Shown: positions 7,044 through 15,328 of the stretch, in pieces | How positions within the stretch are numbered: the first letter of the stretch is position 1 | Layout: each line of letters starts with the position of its first letter | Source: Amycolatopsis anabasis | GTDB lineage: Bacteria > Actinomycetota > Actinomycetes > Mycobacteriales > Pseudonocardiaceae | Direction: 5' to 3' | NCBI RefSeq assembly: GCF_009765355.1 | Contig: NZ_VTHK01000026.1 | Coordinates: 1-64,000 of the forward strand | Length of the DNA: 64,000 nt | Program-made: the position numbers and the translations under genes | Notes under the pieces: model-generated | Database searches by the model: none | What the model saw: the letters and a program-made list of their open reading frames with translations, nothing else | Told to the model about the DNA's origin: nothing

Positions 7044-9185
7044 ATGGCAACGGAAATCGACACCGCGGCCGTCCGGGAGGTCCTGGACAAGGTCCGCGCG
7101 GAAGGCCGGAACGCGCTCACCGCCCCGGAGGGCAAGCGGCTGTGCGACGCCTGCGGCATCCCGACCCCGGCCGAGGGCCTGGCCACCACCGCGGACGAGG
7201 CCGCCGAACTGGCCGCGGCGATCGGCGGCCCGGTGGTGTGCAAGATCGTCTCCCCGGACATCCTGCACAAGACCGAGGCGGGCGGGGTCGTCGTCGGCGT
7301 CGAGGGCCCCGCCGCGACCAGAGCGGCCTACGAGCGGATCCTGGCGAGCGCCAAGGCCCACGATCCGTCGGCGACCATCACCGGCGTGCAGGTGCAGCGG
7401 TTGCTCGAGGGCGGGCAGGAGGTCATCGTCGGCGCGACGACCGATCCGACCTTCGGCAAGGTGGTCGCGTTCGGGCTGGGCGGCGTGCTGGTCGAGGTGC
7501 TCAAGGACGTCACGTTCCGGCTCGCCCCGCTCGACTTCGCCGAGGCGCGGACCATGGTCGAGGACATCAAGGCCGCCGAGGTCCTGCGCGGAGCGCGCGG
7601 CGCGGAACCGGTCGACCTGGACGCGCTGGCCGACGTGCTGCGGCGGGTTTCCGCGCTGGTCACCGATTTCCCGGAGATCCGCGAGATCGACCTGAACCCG
7701 GTGTTCGCCACCGCCACCGGCGCCTGCGCGGCCGACGTCCGGGTCCTGCTGGAAACCGGGGCGAGCACCGAACCGGTCCGGCATTCGCGGGAGGAGATCC
7801 TGCGCGTGCTGGACCGGTTGATGAACCCGCGCTCGGTCGCGGTCATCGGCGCCTCGGCGGAAACCGGGAAGATCGGCAACTCGGTGCTGAAGAACCTGCT
7901 GGGCGGCGGGTTCGCCGGGGAAATCCACCCGATCAACCCGAAGGCCGACGAGATCCTCGGCCACACGGCGTACCCGTCGATCGGGGACGTGCCGGGCGAG
8001 GTCGACGTCGCGGTGTTCGCGATTCCCGCGAAGTTCGTGCCCGCGGCGCTGGCGGACTGCGGGGCCAAGGGCGTTCCGGCCGCGGTGCTGATCCCGTCCG
8101 GGTTCGCCGAAACCGGCAACGCGGAACTGCAGGACGAGGTCGTCGCGATCGCGCGGCGGCACGGGATCCGGCTGCTCGGGCCGAACATCTACGGCTACTA
8201 CTACACGCCCAGCAATCTGTGCGCCACCTTCTGCACCCCGTACGACGTGCGCGGCGGCGTGGCGCTGACCTCGCAGAGCGGCGGCATCGGCATGGCCATC
8301 CTCGGCTACAGCCGGACCACGCGGATGGGCGTCTCGGCGATCGTCGGCCTGGGCAACAAGTCCGATGTGGACGAAGACGACCTGCTGACCTTCTTCGAGC
8401 AGGACGAGAACACCCAGTGCGTCGCCATGCACCTGGAGGATCTCAAGGACGGCCGGGCGTTCGTGGACGCCGCCCGCCGGATGACGAAGAAGAAGCCGGT
8501 GGTCGTGCTCAAGGCGGGCCGGACCGCGCTCGGCGCGCGGGCCGCCAGTTCGCACACCGGCGCGCTGGCCGGGGACGACAAGGTCTACGACGACATCCTG
8601 CGCCAGGCGGGCGTGGTGCGGGCGCCCGGCCTGAACGAGATGCTCGACTACGCGCGGGCGCTGCCGCTGCTGCCCGCGCCGAAGGGCGAGAACGTCGTCA
8701 TCATCACCGGCGCGGGCGGCTCCGGGGTGCTGCTGTCGGACGCCTGCGTCGAGGCGGGCCTGTCGCTGATGGACATCCCACCGGATCTGGACGAGGCGTT
8801 CCGGAAGTTCATCCCGCCGTTCGGCGCGGCCGGGAACCCGATCGACATCACCGGCGGCGAACCGCCGTCGACCTACGAAGCGACCATCCGCCTGGGTCTG
8901 TCCGATCCCCGCATCCACGCGCTGATCCTCGGGTACTGGCACACGATCGTCACCCCGCCCATGGTGTTCGCGGAGCTGACCGCGCGGGTCGTCGAGGAGG
9001 CCCGGGCCAGGGGGATCGACAAACCGGTCGTCGCCTCGCTCGCGGGCGACACCGAGGTCGAGGAGGCCGCCGAATACCTCTTCGAACACCGGATCGTCGC
9101 CTATCCGTACACCACCGAACGCCCGGTCGCGGCGCTCGGGGCGAAGTTCCGCTGGGCGAGGGCGGCCGGCCTGCTCACCCCTTGA
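7044..9185 (+). CDS. NDP-forming acyl-CoA synthetase, fused beta-alpha (acetate-CoA ligase family)
   Basis: A 713-residue fusion. Residues 1 to about 235 form an ATP-grasp domain (CKIVSPDILHKTEAGGVVVG). From about 265 follows a CoA-binding Rossmann domain (SVAVIGASAETGKIGNSVL), then the succinyl-CoA-ligase-like domains with the phospho-His region around SSHTGALAGDD. Such enzymes interconvert acyl-CoA + ADP + Pi and acid + CoA + ATP. It starts four bases after frc. In this operon it may prime the cycle by forming oxalyl- or formyl-CoA, or conserve energy from an acyl-CoA. The true substrate cannot be read from the sequence. Confidence 0.82.
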   Translation: MATEIDTAAVREVLDKVRAEGRNALTAPEGKRLCDACGIPTPAEGLATTADEAAELAAAIGGPVVCKIVSPDILHKTEAGGVVVGVEGPAATRAAYERILASAKAHDPSATITGVQVQRLLEGGQEVIVGATTDPTFGKVVAFGLGGVLVEVLKDVTFRLAPLDFAEARTMVEDIKAAEVLRGARGAEPVDLDALADVLRRVSALVTDFPEIREIDLNPVFATATGACAADVRVLLETGASTEPVRHSREEILRVLDRLMNPRSVAVIGASAETGKIGNSVLKNLLGGGFAGEIHPINPKADEILGHTAYPSIGDVPGEVDVAVFAIPAKFVPAALADCGAKGVPAAVLIPSGFAETGNAELQDEVVAIARRHGIRLLGPNIYGYYYTPSNLCATFCTPYDVRGGVALTSQSGGIGMAILGYSRTTRMGVSAIVGLGNKSDVDEDDLLTFFEQDENTQCVAMHLEDLKDGRAFVDAARRMTKKKPVVVLKAGRTALGARAASSHTGALAGDDKVYDDILRQAGVVRAPGLNEMLDYARALPLLPAPKGENVVIITGAGGSGVLLSDACVEAGLSLMDIPPDLDEAFRKFIPPFGAAGNPIDITGGEPPSTYEATIRLGLSDPRIHALILGYWHTIVTPPMVFAELTARVVEEARARGIDKPVVASLAGDTEVEEAAEYLFEHRIVAYPYTTERPVAALGAKFRWARAAGLLTP

Positions 9186-9288
9186 TCGACACGGACACAG
9201 GTGCTCCGATCGGCCGGCACGGGCGGATCGGGTGATCGAAGCCGGGGGGCAAACGCGCACAGGCGAATCGAACACTGGAGGTCCAACG

Positions 9289-10791
9289 GTGGATTCTCAG
9301 AACGCCCCGGCCGCGGGTTCGCCCAGCGGCGAAGCCATCGCACCCGGCCCGGAACGGGTGTGGCGAGCCGGCCGGCTCGATCCGATGCCCATTCGCACGT
9401 TGCCCGAAGCGCCACCGTCCATCCACCTGCTGGGCCCGACCGTTTTCCTGGTGGCCCTCGGCGTCGGCATGGGCGAGTCCTACCTGTGGCCCAGGCTGGT
9501 CCTGGTGTTCGGGCCGGAGATCAGATGGCTCTTCCTGATCGGCGTCACGCTCCAGGCCGTGGTGATGCTGGAGATGGCCCGGTACGCCATGGCCACCGGG
9601 GAAAGCATCTTCACCGGCGCCGCCCGGGTGTTCAAACCGATCATGTGGTTCTTCTTCGCGGTGGCGATCCTGGTCTACATCTGGCCGGGCCACCTGTCCG
9701 CCGGTGCCGCCGCGTTCGAGGAGCTCACCGGCATCCCGTGGGTGGTGACGGCCTGCGTCGCGCTGGTCCTGGTGGGGATCCTGTTCAGCCTCGCCAGGGT
9801 CATCTACAGCCTGCTGGAGAACCTGCTGGCGATCCTGATCGGCGTCCTGGTCGTCGGCACCGCGATCGTCGCCTCGCTGGTGGGCGACTGGAGCGACCTG
9901 GCGAGCACGCTCGGCGGGTTGTTCCACTTCGGGTACTTCCCCGCCGAGGCGCTGTCCGGTTCGTGGTTCCCGATCGTGGTCGGCTCGATCGCGTTCGCGG
10001 GCCCGTCCGGTATGCAGCAGATGTGGTACACGCTGCACCTGCGGGACAGCGGCGCGGGCATGGGCGCGCACATCCCCCGGATCCGGGGGCTGCGCCACGC
10101 CGCCGAGGAGGAGGCCATGCCCGCACGCGGGTTCATGTTCGACACCGCCGATCCGGACGAGATGGCCAAGTGGCGCGGCTGGCGCCGCTGGGTGACCTTC
10201 GACGCCCTGCTGCTGTTCTGGGGCATCACCATGCTGGTGACCGTCTCGTTCACCGTGCTCGCGCAGTCGGCGGCGCGGCAGAACCCGAACGTCAAGGAAC
10301 TGATCGAGTCCGGTGACCGGGACGCCGCGCTGAGCGCGATGTCGGACTCGTTCTCCGCGGTCGGTGGCCCGGTGCTGGGCGGGCTGTTCTTCGGTTTCAT
10401 CGCGCTGATCGGCCTGAACGCCACGCTCGGCCTGTTCGACTCGTTCTCCCGGGGACAGGCCGATATGACCCACTTCTTCGTGCCCGGCGCCCGCCGGTTC
10501 AAGATCTCCCACCTCTACGCGGGTTTCCTGTGGGGCGTCATCGTCTTCGGCATCCTGATCCTGCTGTTCGGGCCCGCAGACGGCCCGAGCGGGGTGCTGG
10601 ACATCCTCGCGTTCCTGTCCACGTTCGCCATGGGCGCCTACTGCGTGGTCCTGCTCCTGGTGAACAACCGGATCCTGCCGAAGCCGATCCGGCCCCGGTG
10701 GTGGACCAACCTGGTCATCGGGTTCGGGGCGGTGTTCTACCTGGGCATGCTGTTCTACAGCCTGTTCAGGTTCGGCGTGGTCGTGGGCTGA
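9289..10791 (+). CDS. Nramp-related membrane transporter
   Basis: A 500-residue protein with about 11 hydrophobic segments and an N-terminal cytosolic tail of some 45 residues. The overall pattern is that of Nramp-type transporters. The canonical metal-binding motifs are not evident: the first helix reads GPTVFLVALGVGMGESY where DPGN is expected, and helix 6 reads FAGPSGMQQMW where MPH is expected. GTG 9289 is supported by GGAGG seven bases upstream. It sits in the oxc operon, so its cargo may be a metal chelated by oxalate or an organic anion. The assignment of family is moderately firm; the substrate is unknown. Confidence 0.75.
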   Translation: MDSQNAPAAGSPSGEAIAPGPERVWRAGRLDPMPIRTLPEAPPSIHLLGPTVFLVALGVGMGESYLWPRLVLVFGPEIRWLFLIGVTLQAVVMLEMARYAMATGESIFTGAARVFKPIMWFFFAVAILVYIWPGHLSAGAAAFEELTGIPWVVTACVALVLVGILFSLARVIYSLLENLLAILIGVLVVGTAIVASLVGDWSDLASTLGGLFHFGYFPAEALSGSWFPIVVGSIAFAGPSGMQQMWYTLHLRDSGAGMGAHIPRIRGLRHAAEEEAMPARGFMFDTADPDEMAKWRGWRRWVTFDALLLFWGITMLVTVSFTVLAQSAARQNPNVKELIESGDRDAALSAMSDSFSAVGGPVLGGLFFGFIALIGLNATLGLFDSFSRGQADMTHFFVPGARRFKISHLYAGFLWGVIVFGILILLFGPADGPSGVLDILAFLSTFAMGAYCVVLLLVNNRILPKPIRPRWWTNLVIGFGAVFYLGMLFYSLFRFGVVVG

Positions 10792-10792
10792 C

Positions 10793-11317
10793 ATGACGGC
10801 CACGCGCGTCGTTCGCGCCGCGGAGCTCGCGCTCCCCGGATTCGCGGTGGGGCTCGTCGCCGGGGTCACGGCCGGTGCGCTGGCCCTGATCGTGGGCCAG
10901 CCCGTCGCCTGGGCGGTGACCACGGCCCTGACGCTGGGCCTGCCACTCGGCCTGTTCGGCGGCGGTTACGGGCTGCTGATCGTGCACGGCCGGGTGCGGA
11001 TCGGGGGGTTCGCACCGGTCGCGCTGTACTGGCTCGCCGCCTTCCCGGCGGCGCGCCTCGTCCACGAGATTCTCACTCGACTGGTGCTTACCGGACACGC
11101 CGGTTTACCGGATGATCCACTGGGGTTCGTCGCATACCAGGGGATAATCAGCGCCGGTTTCGCGATTGGCTTCCTGTGGCTGCACGAGCGGATCGCGCCG
11201 CGCTGGTGGCATCGGGTGGCGGCGCGCAATCCGCGAGCGGAACACGTGTGCGCACGGTACGCCGCGCACGCCCAGCAACTGCGAACCGCACGGAGAACTT
11301 CGGGAAGGCGTAGATGA
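10793..11317 (+). CDS. Hypothetical membrane protein
   Basis: 174 residues with about four hydrophobic segments (around 12-34, 40-62, 72-90 and 112-128) and a strongly basic C-terminal tail. It starts one base after the transporter stop and overlaps terC by ATGA, so it is almost certainly co-translated with both. No family was recognised. The context suggests an accessory subunit of the transporter or a membrane protein serving the same oxalate-linked stress. Confidence 0.72.
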   Translation: MTATRVVRAAELALPGFAVGLVAGVTAGALALIVGQPVAWAVTTALTLGLPLGLFGGGYGLLIVHGRVRIGGFAPVALYWLAAFPAARLVHEILTRLVLTGHAGLPDDPLGFVAYQGIISAGFAIGFLWLHERIAPRWWHRVAARNPRAEHVCARYAAHAQQLRTARRTSGRRR

Positions 11318-12306
11318 ACATTTCCGGGTGGGTGTGGCTGGCCACGATCGGTGGCCTGTGCACGATCATCTGTATCGACTTCTACCTGGTCGCCCGCAAG
11401 CCGCGTGATCCCTCGCTGCGGGAGTGCACGATCTGGGTCGTCGGTTACGTGCTCGCCGCGGTGCTGTTCGGCCTGGCCGTGGTGTGGCTCGCCGGGCCGC
11501 GGTACGGCGGGGAGTTCTTCGCGGGCTGGATCACCGAGTACTCGCTGTCCGTGGACAACCTGTTCGTCTTCGTGGTGATCATGTCGAGTTTCGCGGTGCC
11601 GAAGCAGTACCGCCAGAAGGTGCTGTCCATCGGCATCGTGCTGGCGCTGGCGATGCGCGGCCTGTTCATCGCGATCGGGGCGGAGGCGGTGCAGCGGTTC
11701 GAGTGGCTTTTCTACTTCTTCGGCGCGTTTCTGTTGTACACCGCGTGGAAACTGCTCCGGCACCAGGATTCCGAGGAGGAGGAATTCAGCGAGAACGCCG
11801 TGCTGCGGCTGGTGAAACGGGTCGTTCCGGCGACGAGTTCGTACGCCGGCGCGTCGATCCTCACCAGGGTGAACGGACGCCGCGTGGTCACCCCCATGTT
11901 GATCGTGATGGTGGCCATCGGCACCACGGATCTGCTGTTCGCGCTCGACTCGATCCCGGCGATCTTCGGGCTGACCAAGGAGCCCTTCCTGGTGTTCACC
12001 GCGAACGCCTTCGCGCTGATGGGCTTGCGCCAGCTCTTCTTCCTGATCGGCGGGCTGCTGGACCGATTGGTCTACCTCAGCATCGGCCTCGCGGTGGTAC
12101 TCGGGTTCATCGGCGTGAAACTCGTGCTGGACGCGCTGCACCACGACGGGGTTTCCTGGGCGCCGCGGATCCCGATCCTCGGCTCGCTGGCGGTGATCGT
12201 CTGCACCCTGGCCGTCACCACCGTGGCCAGCCTGGTGAAGGTGCGTTCCGACCAGCGGAAGGAAGCCCGCGTGGCGGCTGTCGTACCGGAGGCCTCGGGA
12301 GACTGA
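11314..12306 (+). CDS. TerC/Alx family integral membrane protein
   Basis: A 330-residue protein with seven to nine membrane helices. The TerC signature residues are visible in EYSLSVDNLFVFVVIMSSF and TTDLLFALDSIPAIFGLT; these acidic residues line the presumed metal site. Family members are implicated in manganese export or metal homeostasis at the membrane. The ATG overlaps the preceding stop (ATGA). As the last gene of the oxc operon it may counterbalance metal taken up during growth on calcium or manganese oxalate; this is inference. Confidence 0.87.
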   Translation: MNISGWVWLATIGGLCTIICIDFYLVARKPRDPSLRECTIWVVGYVLAAVLFGLAVVWLAGPRYGGEFFAGWITEYSLSVDNLFVFVVIMSSFAVPKQYRQKVLSIGIVLALAMRGLFIAIGAEAVQRFEWLFYFFGAFLLYTAWKLLRHQDSEEEEFSENAVLRLVKRVVPATSSYAGASILTRVNGRRVVTPMLIVMVAIGTTDLLFALDSIPAIFGLTKEPFLVFTANAFALMGLRQLFFLIGGLLDRLVYLSIGLAVVLGFIGVKLVLDALHHDGVSWAPRIPILGSLAVIVCTLAVTTVASLVKVRSDQRKEARVAAVVPEASGD

Positions 12307-12362
12307 TCCGGGGTCGGCGGGGCTGAGCTGGCGGCCGCGGCAGCCCAGCCCTGGTTCGGTGC

Positions 12363-12551
12363 TCAGGACAACGTGGTCGTGCGCCGGTCGTCGGCGGCGC
12401 GGCGGCGAAGGAACGTTTCGACGTCGGCGGCCGGGTCACGCCGCTGCTTTTCGAGCGCGGCGGCCAGCCCGACGCCGAGGGCACGGCCGTCGGCGTTGAA
12501 GCCCCGCGGGACGCGGGTGAGCGGCTCCAACATCTGTTTCCAGGTACGCAT
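12363..12551 (-). CDS. Small hypothetical protein downstream of gntR
   Basis: A 62-residue basic, mostly helical protein (MRTWKQMLEPLTRVPRGFN at the start) with no recognised family. A very strong ribosome site, AGGAGGTG, lies eight bases before the ATG at 12551. A second ATG two codons earlier is too close to that site. It lies on the gntR strand 75 bases after the regulator and converges on terC. The strong initiation signal is the main evidence that it is real. Confidence 0.55.
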   Translation of the reverse strand: MRTWKQMLEPLTRVPRGFNADGRALGVGLAAALEKQRRDPAADVETFLRRRAADDRRTTTLS

Positions 12552-12626
12552 TGTCATCACCTCCTTTGCGGACAACACTCGTCCCCCGGTGCCGCGATCC
12601 ACGGCACCGGTGATCCGAATCGGTCG

Positions 12627-13358
12627 CTACCCCCGGGCCGCGGTCCGTCGCCGCCGGGTACGCACCGGCGCGGCCTGCGGTTCCTCGGTCTTGCGCTGCT
12701 CCAGGTAGGACTGGCGCGTGCGTTCGGTGTGCTCGCGCATGATCCGGGAGGCCGCCTCGGCGTCCCCCGCCTCGATGGCGTCGATCAGCTTCGCGTGCTC
12801 CTGCCAGGACTTCTTGCCGCGCTGGCGGGCGATCGGCGTGTAGTACCAGCGCACCCGGCGGTCGACCTGGCTCACGAAGTCGAGCAGCACCTGGTTGCCG
12901 GACAGTTCGGTGACCAACCGGTGCAGTTCGGCGTTCGCCGCCACCATGGCGTCCACCTCGTCCGCCGCGAGCGCGGCTTCCCCGTCCGCGCACAGCTTCC
13001 GCAGCCGCTCCACCCCCGCGGAGTCGGCGCGCTGGGCGGCGAGCCGTGCGGATTCCCCTTCCAGGACCGCGCGTACCGCCAGCAACTGGTCGACTTCGGA
13101 CTCGGTCGGCGCGTGCACGAACGCGCCGTAGCCGGGGCTCAGATCGACCCAGCCCTCGGAATTCAGCAGTTGGAGCGCCTCCCGGACCGGCTGGCGCGAC
13201 ACCCCGAGCAGCTCCGCCAGTTCGCTCTCCACCAGGTGCTGCCCGGGCGCGAGCTGCCGGGAGATGATCAGCTCCTGGATGGCCTGGTACACGCGCTCAC
13301 GCAACGGAACCGGCCGGTCGATCCGGTGCGCGCTCAAGGAGGGCTCACGTGGCGGCAT
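12627..13358 (-). CDS. GntR/FadR-family (FCD) transcriptional regulator
   Basis: A 243-residue regulator. The winged-helix domain spans about residues 17-82 (LRERVYQAIQELIIS, LAELLGVSRQPVREALQLL). The all-helical FCD ligand domain spans about 90-215, with metal-site style residues in NAELHRLV and EHAKLIDAI. The C-terminus is Arg-rich. ATG 13358 has GGAG eight bases upstream. Its own promoter holds an 18-bp perfect palindrome (13404-13421) and a 10/12 copy of the shared operator word (13425-13436), suggesting autoregulation. It is the best candidate for controlling the whole oxalate island, with oxalate, oxalyl-CoA or formyl-CoA as possible effector. Confidence 0.9.
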   Translation of the reverse strand: MPPREPSLSAHRIDRPVPLRERVYQAIQELIISRQLAPGQHLVESELAELLGVSRQPVREALQLLNSEGWVDLSPGYGAFVHAPTESEVDQLLAVRAVLEGESARLAAQRADSAGVERLRKLCADGEAALAADEVDAMVAANAELHRLVTELSGNQVLLDFVSQVDRRVRWYYTPIARQRGKKSWQEHAKLIDAIEAGDAEAASRIMREHTERTRQSYLEQRKTEEPQAAPVRTRRRRTAARG

Positions 13359-13403
13359 GGTGTTACTCCATAATCCCGGAAACGCCCGGAGGACCGGGCG
13401 TTC

Positions 13404-13421
13404 GTCGACCAATTGGTCGAC
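13404..13421. promoter_or_regulatory. 18-bp perfect palindrome upstream of gntR
   Basis: GTCGACCAATTGGTCGAC is a perfect dyad 46 bases upstream of the gntR start. The half-sites resemble the TGGTC/GACCA halves recognised by some FCD-type regulators. It was seen only once in the window. Confidence 0.6.
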
Positions 13422-13424
13422 TGC

Positions 13425-13436
13425 CTACAGCATACA
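13425..13436. promoter_or_regulatory. Putative oxalate-regulon operator F (gntR promoter)
   Basis: CTACAGCATACA matches the inverted operator word ATACTGCATACA at 10 of 12 positions. It lies 67 bases upstream of the gntR start, next to the 18-bp palindrome. Confidence 0.45.
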
Positions 13437-13512
13437 ATGAACGAAATGTCCGCTCTGGGTGATCTTTGCCACTACTCTTCGTGACGTTACACGGCCGATT
13501 GTGGGTTTCTCC

Positions 13513-13526
13513 ATACTGCATACAGT
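13513..13526. promoter_or_regulatory. Putative oxalate-regulon operator C
   Basis: ATACTGCATACAGT contains the exact reverse complement of the operator word at sites A and B. It overlaps a possible -10 box (TACAGT, 13521-13526) whose -35 could be TTGTGG at 13499-13504. It lies 15 bases upstream of the sucC-like start codon, as expected for repression of a now decayed gene. Confidence 0.68.
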
Positions 13527-13540
13527 CTACGCTAACTGCT

Positions 13541-13925
13541 ATGGACCTCTACGAGTATCAGGCGAGGGATCTCTTCGCCTCCCACGGAGTGCCCGAAGGC
13601 CGCGGCCGCCGCTATTGGTGGTCAGGTTGTGGTGAAGGCCCAGGTGGAGACCGGGGGCCGGGGTAAGGCCGGTGTGTGAAGCTGGCGCAGGGTCCGGAGA
13701 AGGCGCAGGCGATTCTGGGGGACGCCGAGGAACGCGCCGCCGACTACATAAGGCCAACGTCACCAAACCCGTGGTCGGCTACGTCGCCGGGTTCACCGCC
13801 CCCGAAGGCAAAACCATGGGCCACGCCGGAACCATCGTCTCCGGCTCCAGCGGCACCGCCGCCGCCAAGAAGGAAGCCCCTCCGAAACCGCCCAACTCGC
13901 CCGGAACCTGCTTACCGGGTCTTGA
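13541..13925 (+). pseudogene. Decayed sucC-sucD (succinyl-CoA ligase) remnant
   Basis: The start MDLYEYQARDLFASHGVP is the sucC beta-subunit N-terminus. After a deletion and frame change it resumes as AIGGQVVVKAQVETGGRGKAG. One missing base near 13672 then shifts KLAQGPEKAQ into another frame. From about 13748 the reading changes to the sucD alpha-subunit C-terminus (VTKPVVGYVAGFTAPEGKT, VSGSSGTAAAKKEA). After another deletion and shift it ends as SETAQLARNLL with a stop at 13923. The middle of both genes (well over 1.5 kb) is gone. Operator C precedes it, so a succinyl-CoA ligase paralogue once belonged to the oxalate regulon. Confidence 0.88.
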
Positions 13926-13966
13926 GTGTTCGGGGCGGTGCTAACCGCCCTGTCCACTCACGACCC
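13920..13966. terminator. Hairpin between sucCD remnant and oxlT end
   Basis: The stem GGGCGGT/ACCGCCC has loop GCTA and is extended outward by partly paired TTGAGTG / CACTCA arms. It belongs to the same TCGTGAGTG hairpin family as 428-484. It spans the stop codon of the remnant and the stop codon of the convergent antiporter gene, so it could end transcription from both sides. Confidence 0.6.
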
Positions 13967-15287
13967 CGGGGAGGGGGAGGTGCGGGCGGCCGGGTTGGCG
14001 GAGGTGGGTGACCAGGATCGCGGCGACCAGGCTGAGCGCCGCCGCGACCGCGAAGGCTGCCGACTTTCCTTGCCAGGCAACGGAAAAACCGGCCATCCCG
14101 ACACCGGCGAGGCCGCCGATCGCCTTGGCCGCGTAGCAGGCGCCGAAGTTCGGCAGGCCGGGTCGGTCGCCGAAGTGTCCCTCGACGAGCCCGGGCAGCA
14201 GCGCGTAGCAGGCTCCGGCGGCCGCCCCGGCCAGGCAGGCGCCGACGAGCAGGAGACCAGGCAGCCGGTGGTCACCGGCGAACAGCAGCACCACCTGCGC
14301 CGCTCCCCCGGCTACCAGCACCCCGCGCAGCACGCGGCCGCGGCCGAGCCGGTCGGCGGCCCAGCCCGCCGCCGTCCGCGCACCACCGCTCGCCGCGGCC
14401 AGCACACCCACCGCGGCCACCGCGAACCCGCCGCTTTCCGCGGCGAACACGGCGAGATACGCGAGATCGAACAGGGCGACCGCGGCGGCCGCGGCGACGG
14501 TCGGGAACAGCAACCGGAACTCCGGGCAGCGCACCAGTTCGGCGGGCGAATAGCGGCGGATCGCCGGGCGGTTGTTGCGCAGTCCCGGGTTGACCCGCTT
14601 GTCCAGCGCCCACACGCGGGGATCCACATGGGACGGCCACCAGTCCACCGGCGGCTCGCGGAGCACCAGCGCCGCCCCGCCGACCACGGCCAGCACACCC
14701 AGCCCGGCGAACCCGAACAACGCCCCCAGCTCACCCCGCCCGCCGGACAATCCGGCCACCACGAGGAACGGCAGCACGCCGTAGCCGAACGCGCCGCTCG
14801 CGAACGCGGTCCGCCCGGACCGTTCCGGATACCACTTCGCCACCACGCTCAGCGAAGTCCCGTAGATCAGTCCGGCCCCGATGCCCCCGAGCACCGCGTG
14901 GCTCACCAGCACGACCGGGAAACTCCCGCTCCCGCCGAGCGCCACCAGCCCGCTCGCGCACAGCACCGCACCGGCCGACAACGCCGCGACCGGCCGGAGC
15001 CGCAACGTGGCCGCCGGGTACACGGTCGCGCCCTGGAACACCGTCCACACCGCGAGCACCCAGAACCCCTGCGCCGCACTCCACCCGTGGGCGTCCCGCA
15101 CCACCGGCAACAGCGCGGCGTACCCGTACTGGCCGACGCTCGCGGCGAACATGGCGGCCCAGGCGGCCCACAACATCCAGCGGCGGGAGCGGCCCACCAG
15201 GTCCCGATCGCTCTCCCCCACGCGGTAACGCCTGCCGTAGAAGTCGCGCAGTTCCCTGGCCACCGGACGAAGCGCTGACCCCGCCAT
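13941..15287 (-). CDS. MFS transporter, oxalate/formate antiporter (OFA) type
   Basis: A 448-residue major facilitator with 12 predicted helices in two sixes. The OFA-like features are the early YGYAALLPVVRDAHGWS segment, GAGLIYGTSLSVVAKWYPERSGRT after helix 4, and the mid-loop before RCPEFRLLF. The family exchanges oxalate for formate across the membrane. ATG 15287 follows GGTGGGAG; a GTG four codons upstream is an alternative. Two operator words (15307-15318 and 15329-15336) lie just upstream, tying it to the oxalate genes. It converges on the sucCD remnant. Confidence 0.78.
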   Translation of the reverse strand: MAGSALRPVARELRDFYGRRYRVGESDRDLVGRSRRWMLWAAWAAMFAASVGQYGYAALLPVVRDAHGWSAAQGFWVLAVWTVFQGATVYPAATLRLRPVAALSAGAVLCASGLVALGGSGSFPVVLVSHAVLGGIGAGLIYGTSLSVVAKWYPERSGRTAFASGAFGYGVLPFLVVAGLSGGRGELGALFGFAGLGVLAVVGGAALVLREPPVDWWPSHVDPRVWALDKRVNPGLRNNRPAIRRYSPAELVRCPEFRLLFPTVAAAAAVALFDLAYLAVFAAESGGFAVAAVGVLAAASGGARTAAGWAADRLGRGRVLRGVLVAGGAAQVVLLFAGDHRLPGLLLVGACLAGAAAGACYALLPGLVEGHFGDRPGLPNFGACYAAKAIGGLAGVGMAGFSVAWQGKSAAFAVAAALSLVAAILVTHLRQPGRPHLPLPGVVSGQGG

Positions 15288-15306
15288 CGCTCCCACCACC
15301 TCATTG

Positions 15307-15318
15307 TGTATACAGTAT
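15307..15318. promoter_or_regulatory. Putative oxalate-regulon operator D
   Basis: TGTATACAGTAT differs from sites A-C by one base. It is 20 bases upstream of the antiporter start, and a second half (site E) follows 22 bases away in the same orientation, two helical turns on. Confidence 0.65.
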
Positions 15319-15328
15319 CCAGAAACTC

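Noticed and set aside
4061..7270. A 1069-codon minus-strand ORF antisense to oxc and frc
   Set aside because: Composition-driven open frame; the opposite strand carries two well-defined enzymes with correct starts and ribosome sites.
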